Below, one piece after another: positions 22,257-34,197 of a stretch of DNA of 64,000 nt (position 1 is the stretch's first letter; every line of letters begins with the position of its first letter). Source of the stretch: Cordilura impudica (Eukaryota > Arthropoda > Insecta > Diptera > Scathophagidae); NCBI GenBank assembly GCA_963682025.1, contig OY821520.1:138950738-139014737 (forward strand). Direction: 5' to 3'. Made by a program: the position numbers and the translations under genes. The notes under the pieces are model-generated. The model was not told the DNA's origin. It saw only the letters and a program-made list of their open reading frames with translations, and made no database searches.

Positions 22257-23193
22257 CAGTAGAAACTCGATTCTTGCACGTAATGAAAACCGGGCTCGGT
22301 GCAAGTTTCGGGGTTATCGCAGTTACCGAGTGTTAATTTCAAATACAAAATAAAAGGCACATATATCTGTTTAGAATCTAAGTTTAATACTTCAATTCAA
22401 AACACTTAAGTTCAACGCATTCATATAACAGTAGATACATATTTTATGTGGAATTAAAGAAATTAAAAATTTTTGTTTGTTTCGTACAAAGTCGCTTGTT
22501 CAGTACTACACATATTTTGAGTCTTCGGATTCCATGTCTTTTTTTAAAGTTTGCAAATCAACCATTGCTAGCATGGAAGCCACCCGACTTTTCCTGAATT
22601 TTTGGCATGTAATAATTTTGCCTTTTCCTTGAGCATATCAGATGTGATTGGTAAATTCTTTGCTCTTTGATTTGCCAACCATTTAAATAATGCTCTTTCC
22701 ATTTTTGGAAACTCCGAGGGTTTAAGCGTCTTTCTTCTCCCAGGGCCGGATTCAGAATGCGCCATAAATTTCTTTATGGTGGTTTTATTTCTCTTAGCAC
22801 GAGTTATTGTTGATCTATGCACATGAAAACTTTTGGCTAAGGAATTGGTGGAAAATCCAGCACTTAATTTCTTTAAAATCTCAGCTTTGTCTTTATTGTC
22901 AGCAACGTAAATTTTTTCTTTGCCATTATCACACCGCACCTCTCAATAGTCTGCTTAAAACTGATTCAAATTACATTTCATCAGCAGCATAAAACACGGG
23001 GATTTCCCGAAATGTATTCAGTCTAAGAAAACGTGAAGAAAGCAGCACGCAAGAGTAATACAAAAATGTTGCAAGTATCGAGTTCAAAATTTTCGGATGT
23101 CGCAAGTACTGAGTGCGTAATGAAAAATATTTCTATGTTGCAAGATTCGAGGTGTGCAAGTATCAAGTATGTGCAAGAATCGAGTTACTACTG
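22257..23193 (-). mobile_element. pogo/Tigger-like transposon, internally deleted
   Basis: Inverted ends CAGTAGAAACTCGATTCTTG and, complemented from the right, CAGTAGTAACTCGATTCTTG, flanked by TA (22255-22256 and 23194-23195). The 937-bp body holds only the N-terminal half of a pogo-type transposase. CGAGT words recur near both ends. Confidence 0.85.
22568..22939 (-). pseudogene. pogo/Tigger transposase, N-terminal DNA-binding part only
   Basis: A 123-residue frame. KAEILKKLSAGFSTNSLAKS and FHVHRSTITRAKRNKTTIKK form the first helix-turn-helix; FPKMERALFKWLANQRAKN and PITSDMLKEKAKLLHAKN form the start of the CENP-B-type second DNA-binding domain. The frame ends right after this at GWLPC, and the DDE catalytic domain is missing. 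It could at most bind ends and not cut. Confidence 0.8.
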
Positions 23194-23285
23194 TATATAC
23201 TAATAAATTTTCACAAGATTCGATTTTGAAAATATACCTCAAATTGTTAAGCATAACTAGCCAATTCAATATTTCATGTTGTCAT

Positions 23286-24018
23286 CAAGTAAGAAAATTA
23301 TAGTCGGTCTAGACCGACTATATGATGCCCTATACCATGCGTTTAGAGACCCTATCTCCTAGGCCCAACTAACTGGACATAGAAAATGAGCATAAACCAA
23401 ATTTGAGTGGGATTTTTATTAATTTTTTTGGCTGCAGATATGAAAAAGTTCATATCGGATGCTATATCTATATGGGGACTATGCCCCAAAAATTGGCCGA
23501 TCCTGACTATGTTTGGTAAAGTCTCTTGTATTTTGGAAAAATATATACAAACAAAATTTGAGAAGAATCAGTGCAAAATTTTTGTTTTTTGATAGATTAA
23601 AGTGAAGATCGGGAAGCAGCTCTATATGGGGCCTATGACTACTGATTAATGGATATAATAAACACATACAATCCCAATTTGACTGATATCTATATGATAA
23701 TTTGTATCTTATGGCAATTTATGTCGATTTCATAGGGGTCATTTGTATGGGGGCTAGGTCTGAACATGGACCGATTCTCACCAGTTTCAAAAGCGTTCAT
23801 CCTGTGGCCGATAAAAGCTTATATACCAAATTTCATCAAAATATATTCATATTTGCGACCTGCAGTTTGATTACAAGGTTTACATGGACACACAGACGGA
23901 CGGACGGACATCGTTAAATCGAATCAGTTAGTGATTCTGATTCAATCGGTATAATAAAAGATGGGTCTAGGTCAAATATTTTTGGTAGTTACAAACAGCA
24001 GCACAAAGTCATAAAAAT
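23286..24018 (+). mobile_element. HINE family 1, copy 2
   Basis: Same order as copy 1 from CAAGTAAGAAAATTATA through the palindrome (about 23304-23320) and a 3-unit ACGG tract (about 23892). The 3' subterminal repeat has been deleted between CAAAGTCAT and AAAAATT. Confidence 0.85.
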
Positions 24019-25355
24019 TAGATTCGGAGTTAAGATATAAAAAATATTTTTGTAATTTGGTTATGAAGATTTTTTAAAATTAAGGTCGTATTCTTGCAAC
24101 CCTGTTTATATTGTTAATTAAAGTTTTTTAAGAGAGGTCATAGCATTCACAATTATTCACAATAAAGTTGATTCCCATAATGATATTTTTTTTTGTTTTG
24201 AAGAAGTACTGAACTCAAGCCTTTTATGTACAATGGAAGTTTATTCTTTTGGCTACTTCAGTCGGCTTGGTGTAAAATCTTTGTAATATTTAAAATTGTG
24301 TTGATAGCTCCTTTAGCCAAAACAAATTTTGTTGACTTCATTTGAAAATACTTATTAACCGAATCGTATCATTTTATGTCTTCATAAACATACAAGGGAT
24401 AAAATTAACATCACTCTCAGGCGTCTTCACAATTAATTATTAAACTTCCTCGGCCATATATTTTACCCCTATCTTGTTTGCCTTTATTTATTTTTTTTTT
24501 TGGCTGTTTTCTTTTAAATTTAACAAATTTTGAATTCACAGATTTATCATTCTATTATTATTCTTTGTTATTTTCACTCTGGGGATTCATTGCAAAGATT
24601 TCAACAAAAAATTCACGAAAATTAAGAAAACGAAGAGGAAGAAACTAGAGAAGAATATTTCTTGATTTATGCCTGATGTTGAACTGGTAGTCGTCCAAGA
24701 AGTTACAACAACAACAACAACTTCCATAATAATAATAGCCAGCCAGTTAAAGCAATAACAACGACGTGTTGTTTTCTTCAATTCTTTTTATACTTTCAAT
24801 TTCTTAAACTAACAACTGCATGCGAACAAACGAATGAACGAAACAACAAATACAGGCTGCAAAACAAAATCAACAAATAATAAAAACCTACAACTGACGA
24901 GCTAAATAAGCGAACCATCTAAAAATACAGTCAAACCAAACGGACTTCTACGAGTTAAATAATGTCTCTCTTTCCAATTCTGTTCTTGGGCAGAGGTTGT
25001 AGATACCCTCTTGAGAAACAAATTTCAGAAAACCAAAAACCCTTAAACTAATGGTGTATTTTTATTATTTTCTCAAGAAGTGTAGCTTAAAAACATTTTG
25101 AAAAATAAACAAAAAATAAACTATATATTTTAATGGTAATGCCATTCACGTGGTTTGCATCAAGTTCTAGCGCTTACGATATCAAAATTAAAATTTTTTA
25201 AAAAATAATATACCTAGGTAAAAAGACCGAAGTGGGTGGAAGTGCCGACCACTGGGCTTTATTTAAATCGTAAAAGAGTATATTAATATATTACACTCAC
25301 AAATTTTTAAACTGTAGACAAGAATCTTGCATCTCAAACGCATGTACGAGTAGGT
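24019..25355. other. Intergenic or intronic stretch, no gene seen
   Basis: AT-rich, with a short CAA repeat at 24704-24722. The frame at 24587-24781 is low-complexity. No mobile element or RNA gene recognised. Confidence 0.5.
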
Positions 25356-25359
25356 ATAT

Positions 25360-26115
25360 CTGTGGTTTTTTAGAATAACCGCGTATGTCATAAAATCAAA
25401 ATGTTCAGGGGAGCCAAAAAACGTTATATTTGTAATTATGGGTTCGATATAAAGTTTTTAGAGCTTTATATTTAACAGTCATGTAGATATGGGCAATAAA
25501 TACTTTATATAAAATTTTGAGTCAAAAATCTTCAGAGGAATAGATCCTAGAGATGGGCGAAAAAACAATATGTAAATTACACTTAAAGTTTTTGCATATA
25601 AAACAACTTATGTCGACAAACGTCGTTTTCTTTTAAAAAGAAAACTACGAATGATACCACCCATGAAGACATAAGTTGTTGTTGCTTGAAAAATGGATTT
25701 AATTTGTTCGTCAACAAAAAGTTAACGGGATTTAAGATGAGAATATAACAACGTATCAAGACTAATAGTGACAAAAATAACAGAAATAAACACACAAGTT
25801 TTTATAACTGGTGATAAACTGAAAAATAATCCAAAATTATTTTGTATTTTTTTTCATTAATAACAAAGTATGTCGCTATGTGTCGTTTTCTGAGAAAATA
25901 ATTTGTCAGCGATCAAACGTAGGTTGACATACGTCGTTAGTGCTGCAAATTAATTTAATAAACATTTAAGTTACGACGTTATTTAAAGAAAAAATTCGGA
26001 AATGGTCAATATTTAAAAAAAAAAAAATTTAACACATGTAAAGAGCGTTAAAAATTAATATATTTGGCATCGTTAACTCAAAACTGACAAAAATGGTTAT
26101 TCCAGAAAACCACAG
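25360..26115. mobile_element. 756-bp MITE with ATAT duplication and CTGTGG ends
   Basis: Inverted ends CTGTGGTTTTTTAGAATAAC and CTGTGGTTTTCTGGAATAAC (complement of the right) are flanked by ATAT (25356-25359 and 26116-26119). Inside is a fold-back: CAACTTATGTC near 25604 pairs with GACATAAGTTG near 25669. The CTGTGG start and ATAT target match the coding transposon at 11534-14528, suggesting that the same transposase type moved it (inference). No coding. Confidence 0.8.
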
Positions 26116-26119
26116 ATAT

Positions 26120-26590
26120 TTGGTCTTAAAATTATTAATTAAACATACAAAGTTTTTGTATTTAAGAGAATAGATTTTTCAGATGGAAACTATATAGGTA
26201 TTCAATATATTTAACGGTCGAACCTTGTTTGTCCATGCGATAATTTCAATAGAATTGTTTTCAAAAATGTGTTCAGAATCGTTCTAAACTAAGTTATATA
26301 TTATTTAACAAATATTTTGACCAATTAATTCCAACTGTTTGATTAATTCAGAATGACTGACCTGGCTTAAAATTTATCACTTTAGAATTAGTTTAGCCAT
26401 TACAAACACACGTGCATGTACATTTATTAATGTATGTACTCAGTTCTAGTCTACAGCTTTTGAACGCTTTTGCATTTATTTTTTTCTCTTTATTAAATTG
26501 GCATCACTTTATAATATTAGTTAATATCATTGTTTGTATCTTCTTATTTTGTACTCTCACGTTTTTTTTTTTTATCTCTTTTAGTGATTC
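26120..26590. other. Stretch without a recognised gene
   Basis: AT-rich. The frame at 26412-26627 is Phe/Leu-rich and is judged to be chance. Confidence 0.5.
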
Positions 26591-26877
26591 ATCATTGATA
26601 TTTCAAAGTGCAGTACAAAATAAATAAACTGAAAACAAAAAAACAAAAAAGAAAACAAAAAGTATAATAAAATACATTAAGTAAAGTGTAGAATTATCTG
26701 TTTTAAGAATTTAAGCTCTTTATAACCAAAGAGTAACAAAAAAAGAGAATATTAAAATTAAAATTAAAAAAAAAAAAAAAAACAGAACAAGAAATACATT
26801 TGTGGATTATATTTCTTTATACCTGGATATTTGATCGTAAATTTTATATTGGATTATTACTTTTTATCGAATAAAAG
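26591..26877 (+). promoter_or_regulatory. Possible untranslated exon ending in a consensus splice donor
   Basis: A purine-rich, A-rich, ORF-free tract ends AATAAAAG followed by GTAAGT at 26878-26883, a full-consensus fly splice donor. The preceding sequence (about 26600-26877) resembles a fly 5' untranslated exon in its A-richness. It is unique in the window. No promoter motif or downstream coding exon was found. Confidence 0.3.
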
Positions 26878-26883
26878 GTAAGT

Positions 26884-27495
26884 CATGAACATGTAGTTTA
26901 AATAATATAAACATAATAGAGATGAACAGTTTTCTTTTGGTAAATGGCAAATAAAAAATAAAAGATCGATTAATGTAATTAACCCATTTTACGTAATCTT
27001 TAATTCTCAATAGTTTAATATTTTTTGTTAATTATAATATTTTCTAATATGAAATTTGTTAGAGAAATTAATACAGGTCAAATTACACTATCATACTTTG
27101 TAATGCGACCTGTCAAAAAGTCGAGTATTATGAAAATTTCGTATCATGTAAAAAGCTTATGTTATGAAATTGAACGTCTGTGGATTTTACTTTCCAAGTC
27201 CGATGGTTTTAGAAACATTTCTAAAAACTTTCCATTTTCATCGGACCTGAGTTGTTTTTTTTTTTCGTTGTAATATTACAAAAAAGGTAAACAAAGACAG
27301 TGGAAATAAAATATAAATTTCAAATTTGATTGTTATTCTAAACAGCTGTTTTCATAAGACTTGAGTGTGGTGGTTTAAATGACCTAAGTATGCAGAAATA
27401 ATGTCGGTACGACTTTATGACAGTCCGATGAATTTCATCGAAAAATCATACGACTGAGTGGTAGTATCATGTAACTGGGCCTTAAGATGTTTTAA
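26884..27495. other. Stretch without a recognised gene
   Basis: AT-rich DNA. Short ORFs only; no element ends. Confidence 0.5.
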
Positions 27496-27509
27496 TATTT
27501 TACTTCATT

Positions 27510-27620
27510 TGTCATATGTTATACCACTCTGTGGATGGGGTACTACACCGATCGACAGAGTCACTTTCTGAGTCCGTTTATCGATGTCCATCCATCTGTC
27601 CATGTATACACGAAATGAAT
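27510..27620 (-). repeat. HINE-like fragment with GTCY-type tract
   Basis: ATACCACTCTGTGGATGGGG is followed by GTCCATCCATCTGTCCATG. The layout recalls the 3' part of the HINE families, but sequence identity is weak. Confidence 0.4.
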
Positions 27621-27656
27621 TCATCTGACAAATTGTATAAAATACGACGGCAAAGG

Positions 27657-28448
27657 TATTTATACCCTATACCACTATGTGGTTTGGGTATAATGACTTT
27701 GTGCTGCTGTTTGTAACTACCAAAAATATTTGACCTAGACCCATATTTTACTATACCGATCGAATCAGAATCACTATCTGATTCGATTTAACGATGTCCG
27801 TCCGTCCGTCTGTGTCCATGTAAAGCTTGTAATCAAACTGCAGGTCACAAATATGAATATATTTTGATGAAATTTGGTATTTAAGCTTTTATCGGCCATA
27901 GGATGAACGCTATTGAAATTGGTGAGAATAGGTCCATGTTCAGACCTAGCCCCCATACAATGACCCCTATGAAATCAACAAAAATTGCCATAAGATCCAA
28001 ATTTTCATATAAATCTTAATCAAATTGGGTTTGTATGCGTTTCTTACATCCAATAATGAGAGTCTAAAATTGATCCCTGGGACAAGTCTTAGTCATAGGC
28101 CCCATATAGAGCTGCTTCCCGATATTCACTTAAATCTATCAAAAAATAAAAATATTGCACTGATTCTTCTCAAATTTTGTTTGTATATATTTTTGCAAAA
28201 TACAAGAGACTTTACCAAACTTAGTCAGGATCGTTCCATTTTTGGGCCTAGTCTCCATATAGATATAGCATCCGATATGAACTTTTTCATATCTGCAGCC
28301 AAAAAAATTTATAAAAATCCCGCTCAACTTTGGTTTATGGTTATTTTCTATATCCAGTTAGTTGGGCCTGAGAGATAGGGTCTCTAAACGCATGGTATAG
28401 GGTATCGTATAGTCGGTCTAGACCGACTATAATTTTCTTACTTGTTTT
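27657..28448 (-). mobile_element. HINE family 1, copy 3
   Basis: Full-length inverted copy: TATACCCTATACCACTATG at its left matches the 3' end of family 1, the GTCC tract is at about 27798, and the palindrome GTCGGTCTAGACCGAC lies near 28413, followed by the complement of AACAAGTAAG. No coding. Confidence 0.85.
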
Positions 28449-28796
28449 ATTTGAGTTAATAAAAACTTCATTGCCTAAATTAAAAGTAAAATGTAAATAC
28501 CTACATCCACAATTGACAATACAATGGAAACTTTAAAAAAAATATGTGTTTAAAAAAAAATGTTTATATGTATATGTATACTAGCAGTAACCCGATGCGC
28601 TTCGCTACACCCCTCGTAACGAAATAAAAAGCAGGGATACGTTTTGTAGAAAACTATTGTTTTGTATAGAAGGTGCGACGCCCATTAGTCCGCCCATTTT
28701 TTGGGCAACTACTCACATTAATAACTTATGAACTCAAACAAATTCGCTAGACTTTCATTATTGTAGTACTCCAGTTATGTTATATTAAGTACTTAC

Positions 28797-29690
28797 TTTG
28801 TATGGGAGGTACCACGCCCACAGGTTGAATCTCGCCCATTTTTTTATTGGACTACTCACATTAATAACTCATGAACTCAGACAAAGTTCCAAGGCTTTCA
28901 CTATTACAGTACTTCACATATATGACATTATATATTTACTTTTTATGGGAGGTAGTACGCCCTCTGATCTGATTCCGCCCATTGTTTTCAAGTACTAACG
29001 TTGATAACTTATGAACTCACGCAAAGTGTCAACACTTTACCTATTACAGTACTCTAGATATATGACATTTAATATTTACTTTGTATGGTGGGTACCACGG
29101 CCATTGGTCCGATCCCGCCCATTTTTTCCGCAGCTCCTCGGATTATTTTAATATGTACATGTATATAGTTTCAGAACTCTTGTTGGCGTAGTACTTCGGA
29201 TATTATATGTTAAAATTATATGTTAAAAATTCACTTTGTATGGGAGGTGTCACGCCCACTGGTCCGATCCCGCCCATTTTTTATGAGACTACTCGCATTA
29301 GTAGCTCATGAACTCAGACAAAGTTCCAAGGCTTTCACTATTACATTACTTCAGATATATGACATTATATATTTACTTTGTATGGGAGGTACCACGCCCA
29401 CTGATCTGATTCCGCCCATTTTTTCGAGTACTAACGTTGATCACTTATGAACTCACGCAAAATCTCAAGACTTTATCTATTACAGTACTCTAGATATATG
29501 ACATTTAATATTTACATTGTATGGTGGGTACCACGCCTATTGGTTCGATCACGCCCATTTTTCGGCATCTCTTCGGATTATTTAAATATGTACATGTACA
29601 TAGTTTCAGAACTCTTGCTGTCGTAGTACTCCAGATATTATATGTTAAAATTAGATGTTAAAAATTTACTTTGTATGGGATGTGCCACGC
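28797..29690. repeat. Higher-order tandem repeat: 440-bp unit of three 145-bp subunits
   Basis: The line ACTTTGTATGGGAGGTACCACGCCCA with GATCCCGCCCATTTTT recurs about every 145 bp. Subunit types alternate (those with TAACTCATGAACTCAGAC, those with GTACTAACGTTGAT, and those with TTCAGAACTCTTG) and repeat as a set about 440 bp later. Two sets are present plus partial units at both ends. Confidence 0.8.
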
Positions 29691-29699
29691 CCACTTGAA

Positions 29700-29885
29700 A
29701 ACAAAATTTAAAAAAAATAAGAAAAAAAAAATAAAAGAAAAAAAAATTAAAAAAAAAAAATAAAAAAAAATGAAAAAACATAAAAAAAAATTAAAAAAAA
29801 AAATAAAGAAAAAATTAAAAAAAAAAATTAAAAAAAAATTAATTTAAAAGAACAATAAAAAAAAACAAAAATAAAAAAAAAGAGT
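29700..29885. repeat. A-rich simple tract
   Basis: About 185 bases of almost pure A with scattered T and G, inside the Helitron-like element. Confidence 0.9.
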
Positions 29886-30447
29886 TTAACTTCTTATATA
29901 TAAAATTCTCGTGTCGCGGTCTCTGTAATTGAACTCCTCCGAAACGGCTTGACCGATTCTCATGAAATTTTGTGTGGATATTGGGTAGGTCTCATAAACG
30001 GACAACAGGTATTTTTTTTTTATATCTCAAGTGGCTATCATGCTATCATAGTACTCCAGATATCTGATTTTAAAAGTTCACTTTGTATGGGGGGTACCCC
30101 TCCCAGTGGCCCTATCAAAAAAATAGACGTTGTCCGATTTTCAGACCTACCCAATATGCGCACAAAATTTCATGAGAATCGGTCGAGCCGTTTCGGCGGT
30201 ATTTTACTACAAACACCGCGACAGAAGAATTTTATATATAAGATATATATTTTTTAAAAAAATATATAATTTTGAAGTTAAAATTAAAAACCCTATTATA
30301 TATTAAAAAAAGAAACAAATATTAACATAAAATAGCTTTTCTTCAGAAAAAAAATAACAAAACTTAAAATATTATTTTTATGCTGTTAACAACAAATTGG
30401 AAACCTTTACTATATAATAATTTAAAACTTACATTCAATTTTTGGTT

Positions 30448-31080
30448 TCAATATACTGTGGGTTGTCCATTATCTTTTAGTACTGCTACAAAACGCCGAG
30501 GCATGGAGTCAATTAAATTTTTGATGATATCCATTGAAATTATTTGCCACTCTGAATTAACTGCCTCTGTGAGGTCTGTCTCGTTTGTGTAATTTCTTGT
30601 CCGTATTTTTCGAACTTCAATTTTCCATAGATTTGCCATGTGTTTGGGCTGGCTATTCAAAAACACTAACTCAATTCGATTGTAAACATACGGTTAAAAC
30701 TTTAAAGGTGTGCTTTGTGTTATGGTCATGTTGGAACTTCCAAACCAAGGCCATATTTTCCTACGCGACATTTATGACTTTATACATCTTCTTTCATGCC
30801 ATCTTCTATTTTTATTGCTTTAATCAATTCTGGTACAGAAGTTTTGGCACCAACAGCATACACGGCCACTTAAAGTTCTAGGGCGACCTGTAGGCTTTGC
30901 ATTATCAAATGTTGAGGCTCCCCTGAAGTAATGCACGTTTCTCCGAATGGTGAAGCGACTTCTATACATTACATCTCCTATCTCAGCATAAGATTTGAGT
31001 TGATTGTCCAAATATAGAGAAATGTTTCGCTGAGAATCGGTGGTTTCCTTCTGTTTGTTACCTATTTTTGATAAAATCAA
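30448..31080 (-). pseudogene. Tc1-like transposase remnant
   Basis: The 5' part (31080-30820) shows a Tc1-type helix-turn-helix and hinge (SRFTIRRNVHYFRG, KPTGRPRTLSGR). The 3' part (30666-30448) shows the degraded C-terminus, with NLWKIEVRKI in place of ENLW and SEWQIISMDIIKNLIDSMPR. Most of the catalytic domain between them is deleted. I found no clear inverted-repeat ends. Confidence 0.7.
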
Positions 31081-31549
31081 TTATTTTTTGTGAATACTGC
31101 TCAATTACGAAGTAGAAATATTGATATTATTTTTTAACATTTCTCTCATTCTACTCATTCAAACTGTCAATTGGACACATAATTCTTGGACAATGTCTGC
31201 TTTTTGTCAAAGCGCAGAACCATTTTTATTCCACAATTATTTTTCGCCTTAACACTCGTATCACATTAAACCAACTGAAACACTCTACACTCCAATATTC
31301 TAACTGTATGTATTCAGTTTAGTATTAGAAGGGATCATGAGTTATGTGTAAAGTGGCCATATTTTTTTACCTGAAAACGGGACATCAAATAATTCTGATG
31401 GGTTCGGTTATATCAAATGGAAATGCATAGATAATATAATAATATTTTATTTGTCCACAGTGAGTGGCATTATTTATTTTACGTTACACTACAAAAAAAT
31501 TGTTTATACATTGTTATATTTTTCAGAAGCACAAATTTGTTTTAAAATT

Positions 31550-32260
31550 TTAGGTGACGATTTCAAATATGATAATAATTAACATAGCCTTAAGCACTGA
31601 TGCCCTTAATTGAGTTTTATCTTCAGTCCACAACTTGTTAATCAAAGAAAATACACGTTCAACCGGCGCATTTGTAAAAGGCAAACATAAAATATATTCA
31701 ACTATAATTTGAAAATTTGCATGGTTTAGGTAATTGCTTTTAAAATGTTTAAATACTTCCACCCAACGATTTTTCGTAGAAAGATTTTGTTGATTCCATC
31801 CACAATTTTCTGCGATGTTACGTATTTAGATACGGATGAATACTCATCGAATACTTCCGTATCTTTATTGCAATAGATATGTTCTTTTTCGATCAATATA
31901 TCTAGAACTTTTTGAACATCTTCCCACTGTGATACTTCTGTTAAATTTGCACAATTGAGTTTTTCTAAATCTTTGTTATAAACAGTCTATTGCCTAAATA
32001 CTCTTGACTAGTTTTATAAAATTCTTTAGCCTTAATTTTTACGAAATTCTCGTCAATATCGGTATAACTATCTTCTTTAATTTTTCAAGTAAACCACGGA
32101 CTGAATATGGAAGACAGTGAGTTGTCTCTTTCTGAAACAAATTCTCTTTTAATTTGTTAATTTCACTTGCTGCTCCAATTTTTTTTGGTAATTTATACAT
32201 TACAAGTTTCTAAAGCAGCTGAAGAATCCAAGGGAGGTGGACACACATAAAAGAAGGGGT
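31550..32260 (-). pseudogene. hAT transposase C-terminal remnant
   Basis: The last 70 residues read cleanly: PFTNAPVERVFSLINKLW then EDKTQLRASVLKAMLII, the hAT C-terminal dimerisation domain. Upstream (to about 32260) the frame is broken but keeps KLPKKIGAASEINKLKENL. The N-terminal BED and catalytic parts are not visible. Confidence 0.8.
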
Positions 32261-32656
32261 GACATTTATAAAAATTATAGTAAAATTTTACAAAGTTTTG
32301 TGGTAATTATACGACTACATAAAATTAAGGATAAATTTTGTTTCACCCCGTCAATTTAAATTTTTTGAAGTCTTTTTAGTGTCTAAGCAAATCTGACTCA
32401 ATATGATAAAATCGTAAAAAAAGCGGAACAAATTTTGGTACCGTGAGGATTGAAAAAGTACAATTTGTTTGTCTGGTTGGTACAATAACAGAACACATAT
32501 TTTCCATCCCTGGGTAGGTTAGTTTTTGTTCTGTACTGAACTTTGGCCTCTTCTATTTACAATAAAACTCTTTGTTGAAAAACATCATTACAAAAAAAAA
32601 AATAAAAACAATTACTCTATTTATGTCTCTTGTGTTTCGTAATATATTTATTCATA

Positions 32657-33030
32657 CTAGCAGATTCCAGCGCTCGAAGTTCGAGTGCAATTTCTAGGCA
32701 GCTTTGTTTTTCAACTAACCAATTCACAAACCAACACTTTTATGGTTTATTATTATTTTGAATGAAGAAACTCATTAATGAAACTCATTAACAAACCCAT
32801 TAACAAATTTAATAAAAGACACACATAGCACATGTATAATTGTATGTATTATTTAGTAGCAACTTTAAATACAATTTACTCAAAATAAAGGAAAAAATTT
32901 AAAAATCTGTAAATCTGCAAAATGGCTAAAAAGAAATTCCTTTCAAATAACATACGCTTGGTCAAAATCGGGATAAAACGTTAGAACAAATCCTCGGTCC
33001 CAAAAAATCGCCTAGCCTATTAATGTTATA
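32657..33030 (-). mobile_element. Helitron family S, copy B
   Basis: The 3' end CTAG (32657-32660), followed by T on the minus strand, is preceded by the hairpin region CACTCGAACTTCGAGCGC. The body is close to copy A. The 5' TCTATAATATTAATAGG end is slightly altered. Confidence 0.8.
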
Positions 33031-33394
33031 TATTTATTAATATTCTGCAACAAAGAAAGAAGAGAAGATGATTTTTGTATTGCTGCATTTTAAGTTAACC
33101 AAGCTAATTTATAGAACTGCAATTTCTATTTTTTACAATGTTTTTTTTTTTGTTTTATGTTTTATTTTGATTATTAGTTTGATGGGCGTCGTACAAGTAA
33201 AACGCAACAACTTATTTTGAGAGGGGATTAAATTTTTTTGTTTTTAGCTTTTTAAGAACAGTAATTTAAGTTTATTTACCATGAATTGGCTCAACCAAAT
33301 TCATAAGAAATACAGTTAAATCGTTTTAAATATTTTTTAAATGAAATTATTTTTCAGCTGACTTGTGATGTATTTTAACATATGTACATATATT
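33031..33394. other. Non-coding interior of the hAT element
   Basis: AT-rich sequence between the two nested elements. No motif recognised. Confidence 0.5.
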
Positions 33395-34197
33395 AAAACA
33401 AGTAAGAAAATTATAGTCGGTCTAGACCGACTATACGATACCCTATACCATGCGTTTAGAAACCCTATCTCTTAGGCCCAACTAACTGGACATAGAAAAT
33501 ATGCAAAAACCAAATTTGAGTGGGATTTTTATTAATTTTTTTGGCTGCAGATATAAAAAAGTTCATATCGGATGCTATATCTATAAAGGGGCTAGGTCCA
33601 AAAATGGACCGATCCTGATCATGTTTGGTAAAGTCTCTTGTATTTTGCAAAAATATGTACAAACAAAATTTGAGAAGAATCAGTGCAATATTTTTGTTTT
33701 TTAATAGATTTAACTGAAGATCGGGAAGCAGCTCTATATGGGGTCAAAGGGATCATTTTTGGACTACCCATTAGTGGATGTAATGAACGCATACAAACCC
33801 AATTTGAGTAAGATCTATATGACAATTTGGATCTTATGGCAATTTATGTCGATTTCATATGGGTAATTTGTATGGGGGCTAGGTCTGAACATGGACCGAT
33901 TCTCACCAATTTCAATAGCGTTCATCCCATGGCCGATGTAAGCTTATATACCAAATTTCATCAAAATATATTCATATTTGCGACCTGCAGTTTGATTACA
34001 AGCTTTACATGGACACACAGACGGACGGACGGACGGACGGACGGACGGACGGACGGACATTGTTAAATCAACTCAGAAAGTGATTCTGATTCGATCGGTA
34101 TAATTAAAGATGGGTCTAGGTCAAATATTTTTGGTTGTTACAAACAGCAGCACAAAGTCATTATACCCAAACCACATAGTGGTATAGGGTATAAAAA
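33395..34197 (+). mobile_element. HINE family 1, copy 4 (subfamily b)
   Basis: Complete, with the palindrome near 33418-33433 and both subterminal repeats. The ACGG tract has nine units (34021-34056). It shares with copy 6 a deletion (GGGGTCAAAGGGATCATT in place of a longer segment), CATATGGGTAATTTG and TTGTTAAATCAACTCAG, so these two form a subfamily. Confidence 0.85.

Larger units (their letters stand above)
28581..30243 (-). mobile_element. Helitron-like non-autonomous element
   Basis: On the minus strand it begins TCTTATATATAAAATTC (30243, preceded by A) and ends with a GTAGCGAAGCGC hairpin, GGGTTACTG and CTAG (28581-28584), followed by T. These are Helitron-type termini. The body contains the higher-order tandem repeat, an A-rich tract, and a second plus-oriented copy of the 5' end at about 29895-29995, which makes the right end a roughly 100-bp inverted repeat. 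The boundaries could belong to two joined elements. Confidence 0.65.

Noticed and set aside
24587..24781. 64-residue minus-strand frame
   Set aside because: Driven by CAA/GTT and poly-Thr low complexity; no family resemblance.
34019..34060. Tandem GGAC repeats as a possible CRISPR array
   Set aside because: A 4-bp microsatellite without spacers, in a eukaryotic HINE.
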